64,000 nucleotides of DNA, taken from NCBI GenBank assembly GCA_023079485.1, contig CM041107.1:5724657-5788656 (forward strand), written 5' to 3'. Below, one piece after another: positions 34,201-44,058 of this stretch. The DNA comes from Archilochus colubris. Lineage: Eukaryota > Chordata > Aves > Apodiformes > Trochilidae. Position numbers and translations under genes: made by a program. Below the pieces are notes generated by a model. That model had not been told where the DNA came from and made no database searches. It was given only the letters and a program-made list of their open reading frames with translations. Positions within the stretch are counted from its first letter, which is position 1, and every line of letters begins with the position of its first letter.

Positions 34201-37200
34201 TTCCATTATTGCTATTTTTGGTCAAAGCCCATGGGAAATATAGGAAGAAATTGCTTTTTGAGGTTTTGGATGTTAGCCAGGAGGGCAGTGGAACCATGGC
34301 CCAGGCTGCCCAGGGAGGGTTTGAGGTCTCATCCCTGGAGATGTTCAAGGTGAGGCTTGAGGATGCTCTGAGCACCCTGAGCTGGGTGAGGGTGTCCCTG
34401 AGACTGCAGGGCTGGGACTGGGGACCTGGAGAGGTCCCTTCCCACCCAAACCATTCTAGGATTCTATGGTTCCATGACCTGAACCCTAAACAACAATTTC
34501 ATTCCTGAAAGACAAGTGAGGGACTGCAGGACATCAAATCCCAAATGCTCCCATCCCAGATGGATTTACAGCCAGAGCAGAGCCAGAACCTAAACTTCAG
34601 TGTGCAGAACCATCTCTGATGTCTGCCAGAGAGGAGAATAGCAAAGCAAAAGAGTTCCTGGTTTCTTTGAAGGTGCTGAAATGAGCTACACAAGCAGAGC
34701 AGCTGCAGCAAACAAGTACACCTCAGTCAGAAAACCCAAAGCCAACCTGAAAGATTAAGGAAATGCTTAAAGTGAAAGTTGATTGAAACTTCCCACTGGA
34801 AAGGGCTCTTGCACTGAAAGAACAAAGCACTGAACTGCAGCACCCTGCAGCCAGGACACCTCCCCATCACCTGGTATTGGGTTTGACACCATCCTGCTGC
34901 CTGGCAGGTGACAATCTCATGAATTCCTGCAGAGAACACACACAGGAGGTGATGAAACCCCTACAGGAGGCTGAGGAGAAGGCAGAGAAAGCTGAGGTGG
35001 TGCCTGCCTGGGACTCCTTGCTCCAAGAGTGCAGCTTGTCTGATCTCCAATTAATTTCTCTTCGTGCCCATGGCCTCAGTGTGATGGTTGCTGCTGGGGT
35101 TCTGCACACTCAGTGTGTCTGCAAGAAAAGCTGGAAGCTGCAATGAGCAGGGGTGATGGGGAGGGTGGGAAACTGCTCCAGCTGCACCCTGGAGAAGGTT
35201 TCTGACAGCTGTGACACCAGCATGGGGAGGCAAACAGCATCACATATAAATAAATGCCATACTTCCAGTGCTTCACCTCTCCTTGTTTTAATTTAGAAGT
35301 GGTGGTTGTGGCAGAGCAGGATGAAGGGAGGAGGAGTGGTTTCAGCTCCCAAACATTTCCTTTCCAGATATTTTCTCATTCTCCTTCCTGATGCCTCCTT
35401 CCCCCTCCTGTCTGTGCAGCAGAGATGTTCCAGGAGGATGAGGAACAGCCCAGGGACATCTCAGCTCAGCCAGAGCCTGGGGAAGGTGCAGTCACAGCTC
35501 TGTAACCCTGAGGATTGTGTCTGGAAGAAGGTCCCAGGGCTGAAACTCTATTCCTTGAATTAAAGAGCTGACAAAGAAGGGCTCAGCTGCAGCAGAGGAC
35601 AGAGCAACCTACAGACATGTTCCTTGCTTGGCCCTTTGACTCTAGTCAAGGACTGGCAGCAAATGAATTGCAGGTTTTCTGCCCAGGCTGCATGCACAGG
35701 AGCAACTTGCCAGCCTTGCTCTTGAAGCTAATGTCAAATGACTCGTGCTTTTTCATGCCTGGAAGGAGCAGATGAGCAGAAGGACAAATTCCTCTGTGCT
35801 TTTTTGGAGAGTCACATGCAAGTCACTTCACAATTCCAAGTAGAACTCTGCTCCTCACATAACTCTGTCCCCTCCTTCTTCATCCCTGTTTGAGAATCCC
35901 AGAATTTATTTCAACAAGTCTATGGAGAGATCAGGACTAATGCAAATCTGATTTACAGGAGGACACCACATCACTGCCAAGCCTGAGAGCTTGTGTTTGA
36001 TGGCATCACTCTCACCCAGCATCACTCTGATTCACCACTAGGACTCACAGCAATAATTTACACTGATACCAAGCAGCAGGATTGATGTAGCAAATCACCC
36101 AAGTCACTGCTGAGTTTAAAAATCCCTTTTTTTTTTTTTTCCCTCCCTCTGCCTAGCTGCAGCTAGGTGCTCAAAAAGGTGGGGAAGAGGCAGGGGAAAA
36201 GTATTTGCTATTCTGTGCTATCTCTTAATTCAGGAAGACAAGACAACCTTCTCCAAATAGCAAACTGGTTCCCCAGGGGCTGTGTGTAGAAGGAATTTTT
36301 CTGCAGGGGCAGAGCAGGTACAGACATTCAGGGACCTGCAGAACCGTGGGGAGCTGGAGGCATTGCAGGCAGCAGGACTGAAGAGCTGGGTGCTGAGGCT
36401 GCCCCTGGGATGTTGGTGACTGATGCTCCCCAGCACCCCACACCCTGCATCATCCTGCCCAGGGTACCTCTGCATGTCCCATGGCAACCACTGCTTTGGG
36501 TTGGCAACAAGGTGACACAAAGGTTCAGAGGGTGATTCCCAACCCTCCTGGCCACCATCCACATCCTGCTGGTCACTGCCATGCAGGTTGAGTTGTCACT
36601 TAGAGACAAGGGATGTGTCCTGTTCAAGGAGCCCTGGAACCTTGGTCTGCCAAGATGGGCAGAGGGAGAGAAGAGCAAGGAGGACCCAGCTTTGGCTCTG
36701 CAGGATCCTCTCCCAATCCAGAGTGAGATTCCAGGGTAATTTCATGTTGCTTGTGGTCTGTCAGGGGCAGGGTGAGGCCAAGCCATGTCCTGGCAGAGCA
36801 GAGCAGAAAGGGGACACATGCAAGAGGCTTTAGCTGCCCATCCTCATTAACATACAAGAGGACTCATTACTGCCACAGCCTTTCCTGGGAATGTGCCTGA
36901 GGGATGTGATGGGCACACCTGCTGTAAAGACAGTCTCAGAGTGACTTTATACCCAGGACAGATTTGTCCCTTGTGCAGAAGGTCAGTGGCAGCTCCAGCA
37001 TTAGATCCCTGACTGCCCATGCTTTGCCTGCTCCTTGGCTTTGGTTTGAGCTGCTCCAACTCCTTTTTTCCAAGACCAATCTGCTGGCCCCAGTCCAGGC
37101 AGCATCCTTTGGCTTCAGGGCCTCTTTCAGTGAGCAATGATGAGAATAGAAGTGTTTTGCTGTCCTTTCCTTTATAGAGGGTAAGGTATAAGCTACAACT

Positions 37201-39726
37201 ACGTGTATGTCACACAGCTTCTGGTTTGAGCATCTGCTAGCAGTCAGGAGAGGGATAAGATTCCCAGCAACCAGAAAAGGCTGTGTATGGAACAGCCACT
37301 GCTCCTGTGCCACCAGAATTTGTCAGAGATGGAAAAGGTAAGAAGGGAATGTGAGCAGAAGAGAGCTGGAGATGACTAAGCACACCAGCTGGTAAATATG
37401 ATGGGTTTCATGTAAGCTCGAGCTCCAGAGGTCTCAGATGTCCTGACAGCAGGGGATGCACAGGGCAGGGATCACTTGGTACTTGTCCTAATTTCTTCTT
37501 CTCAAAGCAGCCCCTGCTGGCTGTTGTTGACTACAGGCTGGGAAGCTGCTGGACTTCAGGGCTGACTCTGGACATCTGTGCTGTGACTTCTGCCTTTGTC
37601 ATTTTGCAAAGCAAAGCAGCTCCTCTTCAGCAGAGCCTCCTCTGCAAACTCCTTCCTGGGAGCACACTGAAGTTTCACTCCAAGGCTCTGCCTTTCACTG
37701 TTCAAAACCCTCCTGGTGTCTTCAACAGACCCAGGAGGCATTTGGGAACTGACACAATTGGTAATTCAGTTTTTTCCCTGTTAACCACAAGCCCTGGGAG
37801 GTGGTGTCTGGTTCTGCTCCAGTTTGGCCCAGCAGTCACTGGTCCTGTCAGTGGCATCACGGTGAAACACATGAGAAGAATGTGGCTCAGTTCAAAGCAT
37901 CTCCTGACTTCTGGCAAAGACAAAGGAGCCTTTTTGATGGTTCACCCTTTCAGCTAGGCAAAAAGGTAATTCCTTTTCCCCAGGCTTGTTCCAGCACTGA
38001 CAACCAGGCCAGATGGCGTGGGGGGCAAAATGTGCCCCAGCTCCTTATCTTCTGTTTCCCACTTCTGCACAGACCTTTAATTTCACCACCTCCTCTTCAG
38101 ATCTTGTATCTCTGCCAAGGGAGTCCCCTTTCTAAAGAGCTCATGACCATCCCTCTGTGGTGGCTCTGGGTTTAATTGCTTGTCAGGAATTGCTTCTGCT
38201 CTGCTGCAGACTCTCAGCTTTCACATCATTCAATTTTCCTGTCTTGGGGTCGTGAGAATGTGCAAGAAATGAAGCAATTTCTTTTTCTTTAAAGCACTGA
38301 GATGAGAAGCTTTGAGCTCGTGGCAAAAAGACAAGGAGCCTGCCCAGGGTGTAATCGAGATGCACAAGAAGCAGAAGCCAAAAGAGGTTGTGAAATTGCA
38401 GGAGCCTTTTAGCCAATCTCATCATGACTTTGAGGTCCCCAAACGATCAAAATACAGGATGGAAACACCACTACAGCACCTGGCTTTCAAGTAATGCCAG
38501 GGGAAAGATGTTGGCAGTGACACTGCATGAAAACGTGGCATAGACCCAAGGTTCTCTGCTCTCCTGCTCTGGGCTGGCATGGGACCATCTCCTGCCCCAG
38601 TCCAGGTGCCACCCCCTTCACTCCCTGCCTCCTGCAACCCACAGTGCTGCTGACAACACTCAGATTTTATTCTCTGAATGCTTTCCCTTTGTCTTACATA
38701 AAAAAACAAAACCAAAAAACCAACAACAACAAAAAAACAAACCCAAACCTAAGCAATTCAGCTAATCTTCAATTTTCTTTGCCTTCCAGTTTGTGACTCC
38801 TCCAGCAGTGGATGCAGGCCAGGGTCCTGCCCAGCACCTCTTTGCTCCCATCTCCATCTCTCCTGTGCCATGGGTGAGGAGCCCCCAGGAACCATTCCCA
38901 CTCTGCACACTGAGACCACCAGCTGGGATTATTTTAAGTTTTAAAAAACCACATCCTCACTGTGACTCCCAGACACCTGAAAGTACCTCTGGGCAACCAG
39001 GTAGAGGGGAAAAAATGTCCCTGCAGACCCTGTTGCCATCTGGACCCAGCCCCAAGCAGTCACCTGGCACCCAACCACAGCCCTGGATCCCAACAGACAC
39101 CAACACCATGAAATATTGTGTCCAACTGGTAGAGATGAAGCAGCTTTGCCCACCACCTTTAGCTTGACCAGGGCCCTGGATCCCTCCAGCCCCCCCTGAG
39201 CCATCATTTCAGCCCTTCCACAGCTCCCAGTGCCAGTGCCCAGTTCCTGACCAGCAGGCCCAGGTACCTTGCAATGAGCCCTGGCCAAGCTACAGAGCCC
39301 AGCATGGGGCAGAGTCCCTGTATCAAGCTGCAAGGGAAACCCAAGCAGCAGAGTGGGTTCCCATGAAAAAAAATAGTTTAAAAATAGGGAAAAAATAGTT
39401 TAAAGCCTTCCAGGGTGAGAAATTTCTTCCTGTCCCCTCCCTTCCCTCCTCACCCTTACCATCTTCTCTTTTGTCCATCCCTCTTGAATCATATATTTAA
39501 TTTTTTTTTAATCTTCTGGGCACACAAAGAAGTCAGGAATCAGAGAAATCCGTGACCTGCAATGATTACACCTTCTGCAGAGCTGACCCCTCCAGCTCTG
39601 ATTTCTGGTCCTGTTCCCCCTTTCAGCCCTGTCACTTACCATGTGGAAGATGCCCAGGGAGGCTGTTGTTGTCTTGACATTGAAGAAGCAACACCTGGGG
39701 GTCTCAATGGGCATTTGGCTGATCAT
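22176..39726 (-). CDS. LAPTM5: Lysosomal-associated transmembrane protein 5, complete, eight coding exons
   Basis: Five-span lysosomal/late endosomal membrane protein of haematopoietic cells. In mammals it binds NEDD4-family E3 ligases through PY motifs and lowers surface T- and B-cell receptor levels. Coding exons are 39640-39726, 32666-32759, 28460-28536, 27658-27786, 27058-27183, 26391-26486, 23175-23267 and 22176-22250. All have GT-AG borders and matching phases, totalling 777 bases or 258 residues (human about 262). Hydrophobic segments lie at about 19-40, 64-84, 93-116, 135-158 and 187-206. The C-terminal tail has LPSY (237-240) and PPPY (252-255). The start was chosen because MISQMPIETPR places 11 residues before the CC pair, as I recall for the human protein, and has A at -3. 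LAPTM4A/B are alternatives, but SSYMEVPTYL and LPSYEEAL are LAPTM5-specific in my memory. Confidence 0.96.
23175..23267 (-). CDS. LAPTM5: LAPTM5 exon 7 (end of TM5, cytosolic tail)
   Basis: 93 bases, phase 0 on both sides, acceptor CTTTCCAG and donor GTGGGT. It encodes AYMFKCVLKCFHYIKTIK and then an acidic/basic stretch ending QALEK. This corresponds to the juxtamembrane KVYMFKC segment of mammalian LAPTM5. Confidence 0.93.
24470..24551. repeat. Tandem duplication, 2 x 41 bp
   Basis: Two adjacent 41-base copies starting CAGGTCGAGAAGCAAACTG and CAGGTTGAGAAGCAAACTG (24470-24510 and 24511-24551). There is a single C/T difference, so it is very recent. Confidence 0.97.
24705..24780 (-). mobile_element. 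CR1 3'-end fragment, about 75 bases
   Basis: Three AATCATAG tail repeats, then CTGGCTGGGTTGGAAGGGAC and CAGAGATCATCGAGTCCAAC. It is severely 5'-truncated. It has the longest intact tail of the copies here, which suggests a relatively young insertion. Confidence 0.95.
26391..26486 (-). CDS. LAPTM5: LAPTM5 exon 6 (loop and TM5)
   Basis: 96 bases, phase 0 on both sides, acceptor TTTTCCAG and donor GTAAGT. It encodes GFLPTLEMLSKKEYARV followed by the helix ITFTIAFIAVLFLK. Confidence 0.93.
26616..26695. repeat. AT-rich stretch with repeated TGTTTAC/TGTTTAT motifs
   Basis: In LAPTM5 intron 5. TGTTTAC occurs twice, TGTTTAT once, and the reverse-complement forms ATAAACA and TAAACAA also occur within about 70 bases. 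These match the forkhead core, but the stretch is also simple AT-rich sequence with partial palindromes. Confidence 0.6.
27058..27183 (-). CDS. LAPTM5: LAPTM5 exon 5 (TM4, second copy of repeated module)
   Basis: 126 bases, phase 0 on both sides, donor GTAAGT. It encodes QEHSKIPFLALQLLDFC followed by SSYMEVPTYL and ends ADNR. The acceptor is a CAGCAG tandem, so the exon may begin at 27183 (with the first Q) or at 27180 (without it). Confidence 0.93.
27658..27786 (-). CDS. LAPTM5: LAPTM5 exon 4 (TM3, first copy of repeated module)
   Basis: 129 bases, phase 0 on both sides, acceptor TTTCTCAG and donor GTAGGT. It encodes KRECLLIPFLALQVMDFF followed by SSYIQVPAV and ends RHT. The hydrophobic module is strikingly like that of exon 5. 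Confidence 0.94.
28460..28536 (-). CDS. LAPTM5: LAPTM5 exon 3 (TM2)
   Basis: 77 bases between acceptor TTTTAG and donor GTAAGT, phase 1 in and phase 0 out. It encodes DVITSFLLIIMLFF through LLLGVVK, a clear transmembrane helix. Confidence 0.94.
30605..31033. repeat. Polypyrimidine tract: (CTTTCC)n-like then (CTTCTC)n
   Basis: About 430 bases of almost pure C/T on the plus strand. The left 300 bases are irregular CCCTTT/CTTTCC blocks. The right 120 bases (about 30,910-31,030) are a near-perfect hexamer array TTCTCC of about 20 copies. In LAPTM5 pre-mRNA the tract would read as purine-rich GGAGAA repeats. Confidence 0.97.
31789..31838. repeat. A-rich tract
   Basis: Fifty bases of A with single C and G interruptions, ending in AAAAAAG-type heptamer repeats. 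It lies in LAPTM5 intron 2. Confidence 0.9.
32666..32759 (-). CDS. LAPTM5: LAPTM5 exon 2 (rest of TM1, first lumenal loop)
   Basis: 94 bases between acceptor CTCCTAG and donor GTAGGT, phase 0 in and phase 1 out. It encodes VMSILLLVEYSLEVASGKG through DFYRI. The split codon forms alanine with exon 3, giving RIADVITSF, which matches the family. Confidence 0.94.
32760..39639 (-). other. LAPTM5: LAPTM5 intron 1 (non-coding)
   Basis: 6880 bases with GT-AG ends. It contains a plus-strand CR1 3' fragment at about 34,283-34,473, a T-run at 36,127-36,141 and an A-rich run near 38,700-38,745. No additional exon was recognised. First introns of leukocyte genes often hold enhancers, but I identify none here. 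Confidence 0.7.
34283..34473 (+). mobile_element. CR1 3'-end fragment, diverged
   Basis: Diverged CR1 3' end: AGGCTGCCCAGGGAGGGTTT, CCTGGAGATGTTCAAGGTGA, GGTCCCTTCCCACCCAAACC, then the tail ATTCTAGGATTCTATGG. It belongs to a different subfamily from the 14-kb copy (GAGATGTTCAAGG rather than GAGATCTTTCCAAAG). It is antisense to LAPTM5. Confidence 0.9.
39640..39726 (-). CDS. LAPTM5: LAPTM5 exon 1 (N-terminus, start of TM1)
   Basis: 87 bases, 29 residues: MISQMPIETPRCCFFNVK and on to GIFHM, ending at donor GTAAGT in phase 0. The start ATG is at 39724-39726 (context AAAATGA). The frame is open upstream, with another ATG at 39757-39759 that would add 11 residues (MDSGAEQRNQK). It has C at -3 and is less likely. 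An internal ATG at 39712-39714 would remove four residues. Confidence 0.88.
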
Positions 39727-39812
39727 TTTCTGATTTCTCTGCTCAGCTCCTGAGTCCATGAGGTGGAACCTGCAGCAACTACCCCAGTGCAAAGCAAAGT
39801 GAGCAGCCCAGC

Positions 39813-39832
39813 TCCCCTTCCTTCCTTCCTGG
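39813..39832 (-). promoter_or_regulatory. LAPTM5: Tandem GGAA (ETS-type) cluster upstream of LAPTM5
   Basis: On the minus strand CAGGAAGGAAGGAAGGGG gives three consecutive GGAA cores about 90-105 bases before the LAPTM5 ATG. Leukocyte genes without a TATA box often start near ETS/PU.1 sites, and no TATA box was seen here. Promoter function is inferred from position only. Confidence 0.4.
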
Positions 39833-42740
39833 TCTAGAAATGTGTTAAGTCATCTACAAAGTCACATGAGGCCTTTGATTTCCCAGTGACAGAGAAAGAA
39901 AAATTCTGCTTTTAGCTGCTTGCACATCCCTGGTGGCAAACAAAAGCACAAAGGTTGCTCCAGGCAAGTGGTGTCCAGCAAGTGAGGGCAGAGGAGAGGA
40001 GGAATCTGAAGCAGGGTGCAGCTTTGTCCTCCAAAAATCACCAGAAACAAAAGCAGGAGGCCAAGAATTTCACCTTAAACATGACCCCTTGTTTTTGCAG
40101 TCAAGCATCCAAGTTCTTCAGTTTGAAGCAGTTGGTTCCTTGCCAGCACCAGTCACCATTCCTTGGAATTGCTCCTGGGAGCAGATGCTGGAGCAGCCCT
40201 GGACTCTGGGACTGGAAGGACAGTGGGACTCCAAGGGTCAAGGTTGGTGGCTGAGACATCTGCAGATTTGCTCCTGGGAAAGCTGCTGTGATTTATGTTT
40301 GGCAGCTCCTGGAAAAGAAAAGCAACAGAGAGATTGGAGTCTGGAGTCTCAGTGCCTGTGCAGGACATCAGCCTGTCTGCCCCTGCCTGAACTTAGGAAA
40401 ATGGGCTCCTTACTACTAAATTAATCCCCATCCTCACTTAAAAAAAACTTTCTTTTTTTTAACAGTTTTTTTAATTTATTTTCCTCTTTCACAAACCTGT
40501 CATGCTTCAGACCTTCTGTGGAGTAGACTGAGCTGAGCTTCTGGCTTCCTGGGAAGGATGTGATGTGCCCCAGCAGGGTGACAGCAGGAGACAGCAATGA
40601 CAGAGCTGGGCACACTCAAACCCCCTCTCATAGGACCTGATTTCAGCATCCCAAATGAACCCACTGGGTTCTTGTTCCAGGAGGATTCCTTAGCCAGCAC
40701 ACTGTCAGGGCCCTATGGTGCTGAAGCAGAGGGTTTTCTTAATTGTTCTGAGGAAATGAAAGGCACAAATTCCACCCCAGTGCCAGGAAACAGCTGTTCT
40801 TGGAGCTCTCCACATCTGCACAGAGGGTTCCATGTCCTGGGGAAGTGTGCTGGAAAACTTCAGCCTGGCTGAGTGGATGTTCCCAAATGCAAGTTCCACA
40901 GAGATGTGGTTTTTAGGGAAAGTCAGGAGTCTGGGGCAGCCACGGTGTGAAATGGAAGTAGCTGAATGGCCCTGGAGATGCTGCATCTGAGACAGGGGCA
41001 ACTTGGATCAGAAATCCCATGGTCCAGCCAAGATTGGCCTTGCCTTGGGGTCAGGATGCTCCTGCAGAGCCAAAGACCCCATAGGGCAGGGCAAGGTCAG
41101 AGCAGGGGGGTCCCATTGCCTCTTCCCATGGTTTACTTTGGAATCTCACCAAATCTGACAGTTTATTACTCAAGTCCCAGGTTTTGAAGTCACATGGTTG
41201 TCTCTTTTTTTTTTTCTTTTTCTTTTTTTCTCTTTCCCTTGAAGGCTACCTCTGTGTTTTCCACTCTTGCCTTTGTGGGAAACCCTTTAGAAATACAAGC
41301 TGAGCACAGCTGAAGGGGAGAAGAAAAGGGAAAGGAGTTTTGGTTTTTTTTTCTTGTGCTGGTTGGTGATTACACTGCACTCTAGCTGGGAAAGAAGATG
41401 GACTTGTGCTCCTCAAAAGCCTGATGGAAGGAGGCTGAAGGCAGCCATGGGGCAGAGCTGACACTGCCATGGGTAACTTGTCCACCAGTTCAAGAGAATG
41501 AAATATTTTAACTCCAAAGGCTCAAAAGGAAGGAATTGGAGAGAAATGCTGCACAGATGTAAGTATTAGTGGACCTCAGCCTAGGTTTAGACTAAATCCT
41601 ACCATTTTAGGGTCACATTTGAACCAAATCAGGTCACTTGTGACAATAATAACCAGTAAAACCCTGACATCACTCTGGGTTGTCACCATAACAGCATGTG
41701 CTAAGAATGAGGTTGGTTTAGCACATTTTTCAGTCTCTAACTACTAACAAAAACACAACCCAGAGGCACAGAGTCACTGGTAGATCCATAGTACAGCATC
41801 AAATTGAAATGTCTTCACACACAGGGAAAGCACAAAGCCATAAACAGGGACCTGGAAGAGCACAGGCATCAAGTCCTGCTCCTATCAGCACCTCTGGGGC
41901 AGCCCCAGAAATATCTGGAGCATCTTTGGGGAAAAAGGGTTAAAAATAATAGATGGGTTCTGTTTCAGCATCTTGCCATTACAAACCAGTTGCAAATACA
42001 GGCTTTGCTTTACCTGCTCCATAGGAAACATATTTTCTTTGGGGGTTTTGTGGGTCCATTTTGTGGGCCCAGGCAAATGAAGGTGCAGGAGGATCAGGTA
42101 TTTCCTGCTACTATGAAAAGCTGGTTCATAATTTCAACCTGACTTTACTTGAGAAGTGTACTTTCCCTTTGCAATCCCCCCTCTCCTTTTAGAGGCAGAC
42201 AGAGGCTTGCTTGTGTGGTGGAGCATTCCAGCCCCAATCTTAGCTCCCAACGTGTAAAAACAAATAGAAAGTGTGGCCCAGGCTGGGCCATTGCCTTCAA
42301 ATAGTCCCAAATGCCACTGGATGTTTGGCTCACAGCTTCTCCTGAGTGGTCCCTTTCAGTGGTCTGCATACCAGGCTCTTCAGACACCCAGCCCATTGCT
42401 GAAAGATCAGCCTTGTAGGAAGCCAGTTTGCTCTAAGGAACACAGCCTTGTGGTTGTTTCCCTTTTTTTTTTTCTATTTTTTTTTTTTTTACATGGAGTT
42501 ATGGGCATGTATTTTATGTGTTTTGCCCTCAACTCCCTCCTGGAAGCAACCCCAGGTGGGACCTCCCTCCCATTTAAGGGATCTTGGTCCTTCAGCTTGA
42601 TTCCCAACCCACTGCCAGCAGAAAGCATCTCCCAGGAAAACATCTCCTCCAAAAGGAGAATGAGGAAAAAGGAGCCACGAGCTGCTCTGCTTTGCAGCCA
42701 TGGCAGGAAAAACCTCCCCAGGTTTGGGTCTGCTGCTCCT

Positions 42741-42803
42741 GGATGGGATGGGATGGGATGGGATGGGATGGGATGGGATGGGATGGGATGGGATGGGATG
42801 GGA
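42741..42803. repeat. (GGGAT)n pentanucleotide microsatellite, about 12 copies
   Basis: Uninterrupted GGGAT repeats over about 62 bases on the plus strand. It makes artefactual open frames rich in WDGMG on plus and IPSHP on minus. Confidence 0.97.
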
Positions 42804-43828
42804 GCAGAGCACAGGAGAGGCACTGGGAATGAATCAGAGCTGCCAGTTTGCTGCACACAAGGAGACTGACACAGCCCTATGAGCTCTGACAACATTTTGT
42901 GCCTAATTCAGCTGTCATTTCAGCCACACACACTGGCTGTATTTAACCCTATGTACAGGCAGCTCTAGAAGAAGTGAGAATCCTGAAAGCAAGAGCTCAG
43001 GTTAGGAGGACAAAGCTTTTTAGCCTGAAAAAGATGTGTGCTGACTTTGCAGATGAGGCAAAACAAGTACAAGGAGAAGGAAGAAGCTTTACCCAGAGAA
43101 AAAACCAACCTACAGCTGGTGCTTGGGCATCCTGCACACAAAACTCCTTCCACCCTTCCATGTAGCCCTGAGCTTAGCCCTGGGTCTGGCCCCAGCCAGT
43201 GGGAAATGTTTCTTGTGTCCTAAATTAGCTTCCTCCAAAGCTTTGCTTCATGTATTTACACTTCAGGAGCAGCCAAACAATGTGAAAACCTTCATGAGAG
43301 AAGCTCCCCATGCCAGCAGAGCAATAAATCCCTGGAGGAAGCTGGCACTGGGGTTGCTACCACAAATTCCTGCTGCAGACCTGTTGGGCTCAGGCAGCTG
43401 CTGCTGGCAGGGAAAAGGCAGAGTTTGGTTAAGTGGCTGACAAATGGCTTCAGCTTGGAGAATCCACTCAGGAAACTAAACACATTTTCACATCTCTTTG
43501 TGAAGCTGCAGGCAGCAAAGGATGCAGCAGGAGCAGCCAAGAAGATGTGCAGGGACTGAAGCATCCCTGCCTCTTGCCATGGGGGACAGGGGACCATGGG
43601 GGCTTTCTCCAGAAGCTCAGGAAAATTTGATCTGCTTAGGAGCAGTGATCAGAGCTCTGTGCCATGAGGTCCTGCCTTGGATGGATGTGAAGGGTTCTCG
43701 TGAGCAAAAATACTCCATGGTCAGTGAGTTTTCCAAGCCAGTGCTTCAGTAACATCTCTGAACCCCTGGGGGCTTGCAGGAAGGGGTTTGCTGCTCTCTA
43801 AGGGCAACTGCTTGGTTCCTCTGTTAGA

Positions 43829-44058
43829 ATGAAACTGGTTTGGGTTGGAAGGGACCTAAAAGATCACAAAAATCCAATCCCCCTGCATGGCCAAGGACAC
43901 CTCCCACCAGCCCAGGCTGCACAAAGCTTCATCCATCCTGGTTTCAACACCTCCAGGGATGGGGCTCCAACAACCTCCCTGGGCAACCTATTCCAGTGTC
44001 TTACTACTCTCATGGAAAAGAATTTTTTTTCCTAATATCTAAGCCTAAAATCTTTCCC
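43829..44058 (-). mobile_element. CR1 3'-end fragment, old
   Basis: In reverse complement: GGTTTGGGTTGGAAGGGACC, AAAGATCACAAAAATCCAAT, CACCTCCAGGGATGGGGCTC, CAACCTCCCTGGGCAACC and ATTCCAGTGTCTTACTACTC. It lacks an ATTCTATG tail and is diverged, so it belongs to an older subfamily than the 14-kb copy. Confidence 0.88.

Noticed and set aside
42407..42895. Open frames with IPSHP or WDGMG repeats
   Set aside because: Produced by the (GGGAT)n microsatellite; no gene structure around them.
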